Positions 20,656-33,060 of a DNA stretch of 64,000 bases are shown in pieces. The position numbers and the translations under genes are program-made. How positions within the stretch are numbered: position 1 is the first letter of the stretch; every line of letters starts with the position of its first letter. Where the stretch lies: the NCBI GenBank assembly GCA_012934845.2, contig WNNJ02001273.1, positions 343,212 to 407,211 of the forward strand, read 5' to 3'. This stretch comes from Pomphorhynchus laevis (lineage: Eukaryota; Acanthocephala; Palaeacanthocephala; Echinorhynchida; Pomphorhynchidae). Under the pieces are notes generated by a model that made no database searches, was not told where the DNA came from, and saw only the letters and a list, made by a program, of their open reading frames with translations.

Positions 20656-22360
20656 GTCTGCTGTATTTATATGAGCAATGCCAAAATAAGATGTTTTTTA
20701 TGATTAAGAACACATTGCAAATGTTGCAATAAAAATAATGAGTAAACCACGCCTTCTACCATTCATCCAGATCTGATCTGTACCTGACATCTTACTTAAT
20801 TGATTTTCTCTATAAATTTGAGCAGTTAAAGGCACAAAGCAAATGAAACAATATGGAATTTTTCATTCTTAATTGAACATTTATGACACAAGTGCACCAT
20901 CCATCCAATTGAAGCTAATTATACATAATGCCATAGTGATACTTGAAATTTTAAAGATGAGTGAAATGATGCGTATGACATGATTTATTACGAAATTAAC
21001 CAAATGCACAAGCAATGATAATTGTTTCCATTATACTCATTTTAGACGATCACAGCTCAATTCAATTAGGTTTATAATTGTATTTTTATGCACTAATCAA
21101 ATTTTATATTCATTACTAGTGAATATAAGTGAGGTTTGACCTGAATTGATATTAAATTAACGATTAAGGCACTATAAAATATATTATATAATTAACGTTA
21201 ACGGTATAAAATCGGTGTTAAATTTTGTTCAAAATAAATTTTTATATTTTTGAACAGATGCATAGAAAACATTTAGTTTGTGAAGTAATTAAAAAAGGTG
21301 AATTAATTAAGATCGTAATTGTATTGTTAATTGACTTTCCTCATAAAATTAATATCTTAAACAATGGTTTGTTCAATCAGGACATAATAGCAACGATAAA
21401 ATAATAATTGCTGAAAATATACTTTTTTGTCAATGTCATTTTGGTTATGTTTTACTGATTTGGTTCATTTTTCAGCAGTGCGCCTGCTTATATCCTACAA
21501 AATCACATACTTTCCTAACAGGCTGAGACAATCTTTTCTCTTATCGGAAAGTCGGATATTACGGGACTTGCACATGAGTGTCGAGACAGAGTTTTTCTTG
21601 GTCAAGCGAGCTGCCTTTATATTATGAAAACTTTTGTCAATATAGAAACGCTATTTGAATTCGCTACGTTTGGACACCTGTAGATTTAGTTAATAACTAT
21701 TGCATGATATGAGTTGCAAAAAGGTTGTTTACTCCTAATGGTTTACTCCATTATGCAATGGCTGAAAATATTATTTTGTCAGAAATATACTATAGTCTTT
21801 ATTAAAGTGACACGTTTAGAAGTTTGATTTTGAACTAACTAATTATTATATAATTATATAATAAGAAATGAAGGAATAAATCAGATTTATATTATCTGTC
21901 AAAATTTTAATTTTTAAAAACCAATAGACGTTGTCTTTAACCATAACCGAAATAAAAGAACAATAATAAGCTGCTTGTCGTCGGCTATAGTAATGACTGG
22001 AGAAAATGTAAATATTCATTCTCCTTTATTTGCATAGTCAAACTGCAAAAATTTGAAAAAATTTAATAAAACCTAGGCTAATATGTATCGCTTTTAAATG
22101 TACATTAAAATCTAATTCAGTTTATATAAGTTTAAAGTAATCAATCAGATCAGCTAACTGAGTATACGTATTTCATGCTATATATTAATTAAAAATGAAA
22201 ATAAATAATCATAAATAATAAATAATTATATAAGATTTTATACAATTTTATTTATTATAACGATAAAATTTATTATTAAAATTTAAAATAAAAATAAATT
22301 TTTGTGAATTGACTAACAAATATTATACGATGTATTCGAATAAGGAATTGAGATTATGAG
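20526..22360 (+). repeat. Left arm of 1,835-bp inverted duplication
   Basis: Every anchor checked pairs with 27076-28910 at a constant coordinate sum of 49436, so there is no net length difference. Base mismatches are rare (for example ACGGGACTT against ACGGAACTT). The arm begins inside the unidentified exon and ends inside a pseudoknot-type repeat copy. The remainder is non-coding AT-rich DNA. Confidence 0.9.
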
Positions 22361-22530
22361 AATGAACTGATCGGTTATCATGTTTGGGCCCCTATTCTCG
22401 ACCCAACATAGAAACGGGGCCAAATACGTTTAAATTACTTATTTCCTCTGATGAAATTGGATTATCTAATATATCTTATTCAAAAGATATATGGACTAAT
22501 TATACACATTATTTATAATTAGTCCATAAA
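22143..22530 (+). repeat. Pseudoknot-type repeat, long form (diverged)
   Basis: It begins ATCAGATCAGCTAACTGAGT, as do copies at 24.27, 40.6, 41.06 and 44.55 kb, runs through AT-rich DNA, then the hairpin unit (22316-22530) with GGGCCCC and ACGGGGCC still able to pair. CTCTGATGAAATTGGATTA is kept near the 3' end. It overlaps the end of the inverted duplication. Confidence 0.55.
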
Positions 22531-22851
22531 GGAATTTTGCTTAAGAGTTTAAATTTTTTTTTGATAATATTTTGTTGATTTTTTTATTGTAAATTTAATA
22601 TTTTAAATTTTTTATTTTAATATTTTATTATAAAATTTATAATTAAAATCAATTGTTATGAATTGACTAATAAATAATATACGATATATTTAATCGAATA
22701 TATCAGGTCATCAGGAAGAAAAATTATCAATGTTTCACAGTTTAATTCAGAACAATTTAAAATGTCATACAAATAATATTTAATACTTTTATACATAAGC
22801 TTTTCACTTTGTAGATATATAAATTTTCCCGGAATAATACTCAAGAACTTT

Positions 22852-23728
22852 AGTATTCGATCAACATCATCTAATGTTTTTGAATGAAAAATTTTATATT
22901 AATTTGAAATTTTACGGATCTGCGAATGCTGTTTAAGATAATAACTGTAAGAGTCACTTGTCTGTAGATTATATATTATATATTAATATATTAACTATAT
23001 ATTATATATTAATTTTATATATTATATATTATTATTCATTAGTCGAATCATCTAATGTCGTCAAAGCAATGTTCGATCCAAATCACAAGCTAGAAGTAAA
23101 AAATATTCCTAACCACTAAGTCTCTAAGTATTCGATCAACATCATCTAATGTTTTTGAATGAAAAATTTTATATTAATTTGAAATTTTACGGATCTGCGA
23201 ATGCTGTTTAAGATAATAACTGTAAGAGTCACTTGTCTGTAGATTATATATTATATATTAATATATTAACTATATATTATATATTAATTTTATATATTAT
23301 ATATTATTATTCATTAGTCGAATCATCTAATGTCGTCAAAGCAATTTTCGATCCAAATCACAAGCTAGAAGTAAAAAATATTCCTAACCACTAAGTCTCT
23401 AAGTATTCGATCAACATCATCTAATGTTTTTGAATGAAAAATTTTATATTAATTTGAAATTTTACGGATCTGCGAATGCTGTTTAAGATAATAACTGTAA
23501 GAGTTTTTTGTCTGTAGAATTGAATTTCTGAGTTCCAGTTCAAATTCACAAGCAATCAATTGCAACTGACTTCCAATGGTACAATTTGTCATGTCTTCTA
23601 ACAAGTTCGCATCTAGATTACGAGATACAACTTTCAAGTCTGCTGTATTTATATGAGCAATGCCAAAATAAGATGTTTTTTATGATTAAGAACACATTGC
23701 AAATGTTGCAATAAAAATGCAACACATT
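22852..23728 (+). repeat. 275-bp tandem repeats
   Basis: AGTATTCGATCAACATCATC starts at 22852, 23127 and 23402, a regular 275-bp step. The first two units lack the exon-like block. The third carries it and continues to 23728, matching 20420-20740. Each unit has an AT-only stretch followed by CATTAGTCGAATCATC. Confidence 0.85.
23449..23637 (-). other. Unidentified repeated ORF/exon, copy 2
   Basis: It differs from copy 1 by a Pro-to-Leu change in the tail, so it is a recent duplicate. It sits in the last 275-bp repeat unit. The downstream sequence differs from copy 1 after AACACATTGCAAATGTTGC, where a short tandem of that word appears. Confidence 0.35.
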
Positions 23729-23744
23729 GCAAATGTTGCAATAA

Positions 23745-23790
23745 GGACCTAGATGGTCTTTACAAGACCATCTAGGTCCTTATTCTATAA
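23745..23790. repeat. Short palindrome (GACCTAGATGGTCTT)
   Basis: AAGGACCTAGATGGTCTT and its complement meet around a TACA loop. The same palindrome followed by ATTCTATAATAATATAAG occurs at 25970-26030, so it is a mobile or dispersed unit. Here it touches a PLE fragment. Confidence 0.65.
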
Positions 23791-23805
23791 TAATATAAGA
23801 TAATA

Positions 23806-24020
23806 TTAGCCCAATTATAGCTGACTTATTTTTAAGCTTTATAGAATATGAATTCGTTCATAACTTTGTAAAAAATAAATCTAAACAACATAAATATGTT
23901 TCGATACATTGATGATATATGTATATTTAACTCTAACAATTATTATTCAATTAGTGAACAAATTTATCCAGGCAGCCTTGTTCTTAACAACACCAATATT
24001 GATGATAAAGTCATTGAATT
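23806..24020 (+). mobile_element. PLE reverse transcriptase fragment
   Basis: This aligns base by base with the complement of 41760-41990 in the Naiad-like PLE (ATTATAGCTGACTTATTTTT, then TTTCGATACATTGATGATAT). It covers the LFLSFIEYEFV and RYIDDICIFNS blocks of the RT, with a small deletion before RYIDD. It is a dead internal scrap. Confidence 0.8.
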
Positions 24021-24269
24021 AATGATTCAATGCTAAGTAACTTAATCATAATCTTTATGTATAAGTTATAAATTCACATAAAAGTAAATATAAATGTTAG
24101 CTTATTTATGATAAGATTTAAAATGTTAAGAAATGCTAAGTGGCCTGTCTATGAAGATCAATCACATGGGTCATGTGATAAATAAAATGCTATAAATGCT
24201 TATTATATGTGCTATAAATCTATCGTATTATATTTTATTCAAATTCCAAATATAAATTAAATCAGCTAA

Positions 24270-24485
24270 CTGAGTGTATGTATTTTGTACATGTTCAAAA
24301 TTAGAAATAATGCTAAATAATAAATAAACAAATAATAATAAATTGGCTAATAAATAGCAGACGTTTATCAAAATAAGGATTAGAAATCATCAGGAGGAAC
24401 TGCTATGTTATAAAAATTCGACTCGTACAACCCGACCCAACATAGCCTTGGGTCCAAATACACTGTTCTCCCATTGTCGTTCTTC
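24270..24485 (+). repeat. Pseudoknot-type repeat, partial copy
   Basis: It opens AATCAGCTAACTGAGTGTAT, then AATAAATAGCAGACG, CATCAGGAGGAACTGCTATG and CCCAACATAGC. The CTGCTATG/CATAGC pairing is partly kept, while GGCCCC/GGGGCC has decayed. The 3' arm is missing. Confidence 0.5.
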
Positions 24486-24524
24486 TTAATGGATTAATCT
24501 TACAAACGTAAATTGCAAGCTTCG

Positions 24525-24790
24525 AGTAAAGTTTTTGTTCTTTATACCGATGATCTAGCAATCATTTCCCTTAAGTAACAATAACTCAACAAGCTAAAAA
24601 ATCACTATCTAATTTTTTGTGTGAGCTAAACAAAGTCCAGATGAACACGACAAAATTTAAAAATCATTAAATTTCACATAGGTGGTCGTTATAGTCAAAC
24701 ATACCGAATTTATCCTCGTAATAAGAGTTTAGATTTTTGTAACTCGTACTCATATCTAGGATATTGTTTAACATATTTTCGAGTAATGTT
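24525..24790 (+). mobile_element. LINE RT fragment (YTDD)
   Basis: It reads VFVLYTDDLAIIS, then LSNFLCELNKVQMNTTKFKI, then HIGGRYSQTYRIY and YSYLGYCL. This matches RT motifs C to E of an APE-type LINE (YADD, L-x-VN-x-x-KTK, YLG), with Tyr-Thr-Asp-Asp in place of YADD. A stop follows LAIISLK. The rest of the element is absent. Confidence 0.6.
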
Positions 24791-25129
24791 ATTTCCTATA
24801 ATGCCATCTGGTCTCCATTGTATATGACATGATTTAACATTAGATAACTTTATCTAACTCAATCTAGATTTAATAAATCGGATTATAGTGCTTCTGTTAA
24901 ATCGTTATCAACTGTTGTTTTGGTTGTTTTTTAACTTTTTCAAAGTTAAAATTAAGTTCCGCTTTCGTGTAAAAAATTAATAATCTTCCAAAAATACTGT
25001 ATTCAATACATATTTGAAAAATTTGAGAAGTTTATTATCCCATCTTTGCCTAAATTTTCAAGACTAGATTCCAGCCGAGATGCAAAGATGGGATAATAAA
25101 CTCTCCAGTATTATTAAATAATTATAATA

Positions 25130-25612
25130 ATGTAGTGATTTATTGAAGTCACTCCGCCTTTCGGCTTTGGCTTATAAAAAGATTATAAAAGAATATAAAG
25201 TAAGTACAGTAAAAATCATACGTAAGACAAATAAAACAAGCATTATTTTTCTTTTTTCTTATTTATTGATCTGTATAAATTTCATTGATTGACTCAAATG
25301 ATTTAAGTAGCACAAGTACGCATCGTCAGCCGAAATAAGCCAACCCCACCTCAGCGTATCTATTTTTCATAGATAAGCATGACAAATAAGGACAGGAAAA
25401 TAATGTAAGAGTGATAAACATGGTGTGTTGCAAAAACAACATACACAAGTTGCCGATCGTTCATGCATGATTCTTTCTTTTTTACAGAACTTAAGGTGAT
25501 ATCCGTCAATCGATGCTCTCCAAATTAAAGTGCGCTTACTTGCGAGAGGGCTACCCCAAGCTGTTTGAAGAAACGCAAAAGTATGATAGATATACTGATC
25601 AAGTCTATACAC
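25130..25612 (-). other. Possible LINE 3' ORF fragment
   Basis: The minus strand at 25612-25367 reads RTLIWRASIDGYHLKFCKK then SATCVCCFCNTPCLSLLHYF, a W-R...C-x-CC-x-C...LLHYF pattern like the zinc knuckle and tail of Jockey/R1-type LINEs. The family is not certain and no RT is joined to it. Confidence 0.25.
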
Positions 25613-27075
25613 TTTGCCGTTGAAAAAAATAGATATTTAAGATAACCAAATATTCATCTCTTTCTGCAATGAAACTGTAAAGAAAGGAAGCCTTTCTAGA
25701 ACTTAAACAGCCGTGAACGAAGTTTTTGGAGATACGCCTACCAACTTTCTTTATAAATCTTGACAGTCACTTATCTAACTGATAAAAAATTCTTAAATCA
25801 AGTCTACCCATATAAAGCTAGTCCATATTGTAGTCTTGGAAGCAGCATTATATAAAATATTGTAATCCAGTCTCAAAAGATAATTTACCCAGTTCGGACA
25901 TTCCAGAGGTTGCCTTCACAATTTTATCACATTAAAGTTCTAAATATTGATAGAAGACAATCTAGACGGTCTTACCATCTAGATGGTCTTTACAAGACCA
26001 TCTAGGTCCTTATTCTATAATAATATAAGTATTATATTATCAAAATTATATATTATTATAATATAAATTATAATATATTATCATAAATTATATATTATAA
26101 TATATTATATTAATTATATTATCTTTACAACACCATGCCCAGAAACAAGCTGCATATAGTGTAAGGCTAGATAAAGATGAGTTTTACAATAAAAGAATCG
26201 ACGAGTTAAAACGAATTTGGGAAAATAAGATCAGCATACATTGCAACTCTACAAAGGTGTATCAACATAACTATAATCGAAACCTATCAGCAGAATTAGT
26301 TATCATTTAAGCAAGTAACAGTTTTAAAATATTCTTCGGGTAAGAAATAGATAGAATCCTCTTAATCCACCAGGGTTTGTCGTTTTTATGGAAGCAACTT
26401 TAATATTATACATTTGATGTCATACTAAAAAAGTGGACTACCACTAAAGTCCAACAAAAAGGTGGACTTACTATACTGTCTATAAGACAGTATAGTAAGA
26501 GATAAGATAACAAAGGATCTCACAAAAATATGTTAATATGTTGCTTAGTATCGATTGAACCATGCCTTCAAAAACTACAAGTGAAGTAATATTTGAGCGC
26601 TCTACCACGACATTGGATCAGAATTCAAGACTTGGGATCGAATGCAGTGGTCTGTTCGGAGATAACTGACAGGGGTTCTTAATGGACGTGTGCATTTTCA
26701 GTTATCCGGCTCCGTCTAATTCATCTAACCAAAAATGCCGATAAAGTCATAAAACGAATGACAATGTTACAATAAACATACAAATAAATATGAAACTTTA
26801 GCCAATAAATTTAATTTGTAAAGAATTTTATTGCTGAATATTTTCGGACCAATTTGCTGGTAACCGTGTTGTTTAAAATAATATAATAAAAAATATTATT
26901 AAATTATAATTATAATGTACCTGTCAGAAGCCATAAGTAATTAACCTCCGAAACATCATATGCACGGAATATTAGAGCTATTACGCAAAACTCAAAGCAG
27001 AAAAACGTTCCGTGAAGGCCGATCGTATGCCACAACCATACAATAAATGAAAACCTTCTAACATTACGGTTCCTC
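25613..27075. other. AT-rich stretch with scraps
   Basis: It holds the second GACCTAGATGGTCTT-type palindrome (25970-26030). An unidentified plus-strand stretch at 26120-26310 reads QAAYSVRLDKDEFYNKRIDE then LKRIWENK, broken by a stop. AT-only repeats lie at 26030-26120. No gene can be named. Confidence 0.4.
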
Positions 27076-28910
27076 CTCATAACCTCAATTCCTTATTCGA
27101 ATACATCGTATAATATTTGTTAGTCAATTCACAAAAATTTATTTTTATTTTAAATTTTAATAATAAATTTTATCGTTATAATAAATAAAATTGTATAAAA
27201 TCTTATATAATTATTTATTATTTATGATTATTTATTTTCATTTTTAATTAATATATAGCATGAAATACGTATACTCAGTTAGCTGATCTGATTGATTACT
27301 TTAAACTTATATAAACTGAATTAGATTTTAATGTACATTTAAAAGCGATACATATTAGCCTAGGTTTTATTAAATTTTTTCAAATTTTTGCAGTTTGACT
27401 ATGCAAATAAAGGAGAATGAATATTTACATCTTCTCCAGTCATTACTATAGCCGACGACAAGCAGCTTATTATTGTTCTTTTATTTCGGTTATGGTTAAA
27501 GACAACGTCTATTGGTTTTTAAAAATTAAAATTTTGACAGATAATATAAATCTGATTTATTCCTTCATTTCTTATTATATAATTATATAATAATTAGTTA
27601 GTTCAAAATCAAACTTCTAAACGTGTCACTTTAATAAAGACTATAGTATATTTCTGACAAAATAATATTTTCAGCCATTGCATAATGGAGTAAACCATTA
27701 GGAGTAAACAACCTTTTTGCAACTCATATCATGCAATAGTTATTAACTAAATCTACAGGTGTCCAAACGTAGCGAATTCAAATAGCGTTTCTATATTGAC
27801 AAAAGTTTTCATAATATAAAGGCAGCTCGCTTGACCTAGAAAAACTCTGTCTCGACACTCATGTGCAAGTTCCGTAATATCCGACTTTCCGATAAGAGAA
27901 AAGATTGTCTCAGCCTGTTAGGAAAGTATGTGATTTTGTAGGATATAAGCAGGCGCACTGCTGAAAAATGAACCAAATCAGTAAAACATAACCAAAATGA
28001 CATTGACAAAAAAGTATATTTTCAGCAATTATTATTTTATCGTTGCTATTATGTCCTGATTGAACAAACCATTGTTTAAGATATTAATTTTATGAGGAAA
28101 GTCAATTAACAATACAATTACGATCTTAATTAATTCACCTTTTTTAATTACTTCACAAACTAAATGTTTTCTATGCATCTGTTCAAAAATATAAAAATTT
28201 ATTTTGAACAAAATTTAACACCGATTTTATACCGTTAACGTTAATTATATAATATATTTTATAGTGCCTTAATCGTTAATTTAATATCAATTCAGGTCAA
28301 ACCTCACTTATATTCACTAGTAATGAATATAAAATTTGATTAGTGCATAAAAATACAATTATAAACCTAATTGAATTGAGCTGTGATCGTCTAAAATGAG
28401 TATAATGGAAACAATTATCATTGCTTGTGCATTTGGTTAATTTCGTAATAAATCATGTCATACGCATCATTTCACTCATCTTCAAAATTTCAAGTATCAC
28501 TATGGCATTATGTATAATTAGCTTCAATTGGATGGATGGTGCACTTGTGTCATAAATGTTCAATTAAGAATGAAAAATTCCATATTGTTTCATTTGCTTT
28601 GTGCCTTTAACTGCTCAAATTTATAGAGAAAATCAATTAAGTAAGATGTCAGGTACAGATCAGATCTGGATGAATGGTAGAAGGCGTGGTTTACTCATTA
28701 TTTTTATTGCAACATTTGCAATGTGTTCTTAATCATAAAAAACATCTTATTTTGGCATTGCTCATATAAATACAGCAGACTTGAAAGTTGTATCTCGTAA
28801 TCTAGATGCGAACTTGTTAGAAGACATGACAAATTGTACCATTGGAAGTCAGTTGCAATTGATTGCTTGTGAATTTGAACTGGAACTCAGAAATTCAATT
28901 CTACAGACAA
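27076..28910 (-). repeat. Right arm of 1,835-bp inverted duplication
   Basis: This is the reverse complement of 20526-22360. It starts in the remains of the pseudoknot-type repeat and ends at CTACAGACAA inside the unidentified exon, where the flank changes to GTGAATTTT. The 4.7-kb spacer between the arms holds the 275-bp repeats and the PLE/LINE scraps. Confidence 0.9.
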
Positions 28911-29029
28911 GTGAATTTTACACTTATTCCTCCTTGCTTGTTAAATGTTTTGCTAAATTTAAAATGTATGACATAATATCTACGCTTTCATCGAGTGTCC
29001 TTCAAATCGTACAGACTTTTGGGTTTTGA
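28781..29029 (+). other. Unidentified repeated ORF/exon, copy 3
   Basis: The shared block (VVSRNLDANLLEDMTNC...SILQT) ends at ACAA followed by GTGAATTTT, which could be a 5' splice donor. Read through, the frame adds SEFYTYSSLLVKC and ends at QTFGF. Copies 1 and 2 have KNSYSYY instead. The intron-like borders (CAG before, GTGAAT after) favour an exon, probably of a duplicated host gene. No family was recognised. Confidence 0.35.
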
Positions 29030-32000
29030 TTAAGCTACCCTCTCTTCCTGGTTTTACTCATTATGAATAAATGAACATCGATTTGCTTTTATAAAATTTG
29101 TATTTAACTTTTTCTTAAAAATCATTTTTGATCTTCTATACTAACGATTTTGATCTACCTTTTAAAACAAAATATTTTTACAGTCGAACAAAATACATTG
29201 CTGATCTGAATTTCAAGTTAAATTGCTCTTGTTTTGTTATTTTTATCATAAACTTTGCAGAATTCACTTTTTTACAAATTATATTATTGTTACATAAATA
29301 TGAATCCAAAATTAAATGTGATTTGTTGTAAAATACATTACTTCACCAAAAACCGCACTTTGTTTTTAAATTTGGATAATCTAAAATAATTGGAAATTAT
29401 TGTAAATCAACTAATTATTAGTCTAGCATTTTGAAAGGTTCGAATGACGCGATCTTCTTATACTTAAAAAAATTGAGGAGTTAGATACTTACATTGTATC
29501 GTTTTAATTCATCATTTAAATTTTTATAAATCAAAACTCGTATTATTTAAAAATTCTACAATTCTTAAATTAGACAACTAACCGCCTCTATCTGAACATA
29601 ACTGTTTACAGCAATAATTTAGCAACTCAATACTTTGTTAAATATTATATGATCACAATTATAACATTTTGATTGTGAAATAACAATAAAATTTCGATTT
29701 TTTTCAATATCTATTATCAACACTCGTATACATCGCCAGTAATTGGACGATAAATCTCCAGTAATCTCTAATAATAAATCTACAATAACTATATTAAAAG
29801 TTAAATATTTTTTGATTGTGAAATGACAACACAACGCTCGAATACATCTCTAATAATTCGAATTATATTACTCTTGGACGGTACAGACTCAACATTTAAT
29901 TGTCTACATGATATATCAAGTAGTTTTTTAAAGAAATAGTTAAAAATATATTTAAAAATTAAATTTTAAACTTATCAATATAATTATCCACTTACTCTTC
30001 ACTTATGCTATAGTTGGCAAAGTCTACGCTAATTATTATTTTGCTATTCTATTATTTTTATTGTTATGTATTAGTATTTTACATCAATATGTAGTCGTTA
30101 ATTTCTTTAACGACTACACATTATGGAGTTGTCTTCCCATCACTACGGTCATTCCATAAGCATTTTGAGGACAAACTGTGTAAATAGGTTACAGCATTAT
30201 CTAATTCTAGAAGAGTATGAACAGTCTTTGTCGGGGGCTCGTCGATATTTTCGCATCATGCTAGAGCCCATCCTCGCCTATGATATTAATGTCATTTGGA
30301 AGGATTTATCGGTGCAGAATTTCAGCCAGTTAGATAAGGGAAAATTGTTGTTTTGAAAGAAATTTCCAGGAGTTTCTGCAATGTGCATTCAACAATAATA
30401 GCTACCCTGTTTAATGAAATCCCTATATGAGTCGAATATCAGAATAGTCGTCAGTTTCCACTCACTCGTGCTTTTTAGCTCATAAGTCCTAATGGAATGT
30501 TCAATTATCGCGTCTTGACTATGCATATATCCAATTACCGTTACATTTGCAGTCAGATTGGATGCAATCGAATGCACGTTGACGTTGTGTTCTATTCAGA
30601 GCATGCATTTACAGTTTCATTGACAAAATTTGTGTCATTCCTTTGAAGTTCCGCTACCGATCAGAAAATTGTGTCTGCACATTCTTTGGAAAAAGTTTCA
30701 AAGATCTGTTGCATATTTCAATTGCACGAAGATAAATTTATTTTTATATATTGACAAACTTTAATCAAATTAAATGGAATTTGTTGTAATTCATTTAATA
30801 ATTCATTTTCAAACTAAAGTTCCAACTCAAAAATATTAGTAATTTTTACACACCTTCAGATTAGTTAGATATCTTCCAGGTAAAACTTTTACTTGTTTAG
30901 GCATATGTTATACACCTTCTGAATACTTAGATTTCTAATTAGTATATCAACACTCAGATAAATATAATTCGAATTATATTACTCTTGGACAGTACGGCCT
31001 AAGCATAAACTCCCATTTATTGCTTATGATTTCTTCCAGATGAAAATTTAACAAGTTAAATAAACTCAAAACTTATTCATTCATTTAAATTACTTAAATT
31101 TTTGTTTTTATTTGATTGCTCGAATAATTTAAATTCGATCTCTTACCATTATAGTTTTGTGTTTTTAAGAACTAAATTGCTTTTAACTTTTCTAATGTGA
31201 CTTACATTAAAATTTACGAGATGTAATGAGTTCGGTGTTCTTAAGAACTAAATTGCTTTAACTTTATGAATGTGACATTTAATCATGTATTAAATTTTAC
31301 CAAAATGGTCACATTTTAACCACTACTTTAGTCAAAGATTTATCGAATTTGTTAATTAGATTTCAAATAACTTAAAAGTCATCAGGGCAAAAAATTATAT
31401 GTTCTCATATCATCTCAACATAACAGCGGTGCCAGATACACTCTAATAATATATTTATACTAATGTGTTGTGAACATCTAGCGTAATAGCTTATTCTAAC
31501 ACAGAATGTATTATTTACTATACATACAATAAACTTTTACACTTTCCTTTTTTGTTTGATTTTGATTCTAGTTTACAACTCGTTCATTGACCACTTTATC
31601 ATTTAAGAATTTAAATTTTAATGATATTTTGATTATTAATATAAATAAGACACATTTTTAGTAACCAATTTATTTCAGTATTTCTGACAGATGCCATATT
31701 ACCAGGAAAGTTAAGTACACATGTCAATGATGTAATGCCATTAAAAAACTCAGATAATCGACTACATATTTTTTATTTAATAAAATCCAAGTTCAAAATA
31801 GTCTTGTAACCATTTTTTTAAATTTAGAGGATATATTACGAGTGAGTGTTTTCATTTATACTTTCAAAATTTAATTATAATTCGACATTAATCAAGTTGA
31901 ACATTTTAAAATTACGAACAAATGTTTAAAATTAGTACAAATATACTTGACACTTTCTAAAATAACAACCTAAAAGATGTCAGCGCCTATTATCACCAAA

Positions 32001-32299
32001 ATGGCGATTAAACCGAGGAACATTTGATAATAACGATGACTGAAATAATAACCTTTTATTTTAGCGAATACTCAATAATTATTTTTGGGCTTAATAGAAA
32101 TAAAATGATAAAATTTAAATGTTTAAATTACAATTTTTATAATTTATATTTTAGTTCCTCTAATAAGAGCAACTAATTAACAATTAATTATATTAATTAT
32201 TATATAACATAAGATTCTTTGAATAGAACAAAAATTTAAAATAAAATTTAAACGCTACAAGAGTAATAAATTTAAAAGTAGAAATTGAGGTCACTGCTT
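29030..32299. other. AT-rich stretch, no gene recognised
   Basis: No product can be named. A 77-codon frame at 30123-30356 (RLQHYLILEEYEQSLSG, then ARRYFRIMLEPILAYDIN) has more even codon use than its surroundings and may be an exon or transposon scrap. CGAATTATATTACTCTTGGAC occurs at ~29858 and ~30968, a short dispersed repeat. Confidence 0.4.
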
Positions 32300-33060
32300 T
32301 AATAACCTGGCAAACCGGCACGTTAAACATGTGTATCCCGTTCGCTAGTCACCGAGACGTTTCCTGGAGATGTCCGGTATATTATCCGCATGTTGCGTCG
32401 TTTTGTCGGGGCTTCCAATTTTGGAAGGGAAGTCAAAAATCGTCGGTGATTGACCGCGCTCACAGGAATGTCGTCCACAAAGGGCAGCTATACTGAATCC
32501 ATCGCCAACATCGTTATTATGTCTCTGTCAAGCTGCAACAATACTCAACATCTGACATTTGGCCCGCCGTCCAAATGTCAGATGCCGGACGGTTCTCATT
32601 GTCAAAGTTAGAAAGCCATTGTCGATCGATACTCTCAATCAACCTCGAGAAAAATGGAATGATAATTTGCTCATAGTACGGCATTTGAACCATGATTGGA
32701 CTGCGGAAGCAGATTTAAAGTGTGATATTTTCAGGATCGCCAAGTAGCACCTGCAACAGTGACGTATCAACTGCCTCGTTTTAGTTCGGGAAGGCGGTCC
32801 AATTTCTGCATATCACGATGCTCATACAACGTTTCTTTGCATAGTGAAGCACCGCGGCGAGCTCAATGCAGGCAATGTCGGGCTTCACAATTGTTAGGTG
32901 ATAATTGAGCAAATCAAACGCCTTATTATCTGGTGTGTGGGCCGAAATCAACTGGCACCCGAACTCCGAAACTTGTTTGAAACTTGTATTCCAGTGCTGG
33001 ACGAGTCCACTATAAAGTATGTCATCTCATCACAGATTTCTTCTATCGAAATGCGTTTTA
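32300..33060 (-). pseudogene. GC-richer decayed coding stretch, family unknown
   Basis: Base composition changes sharply against the AT-rich surroundings. Minus-strand frames give HWNTSFKQVSEFGCQLISA, PDIACIELAAVLHYAKKRC, EAVDTSLLQVLLGDPENI, then YYEQIIIPFFSRLIESIDRQ and LPFVDDIPVSAVNHRRFLTS. The pieces are separated by stops, so it is a broken gene or transposase. IIIPFFSRLIESIDRQW faintly recalls the C-terminal part of hAT-like transposases, but this is not firm. Confidence 0.35.
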
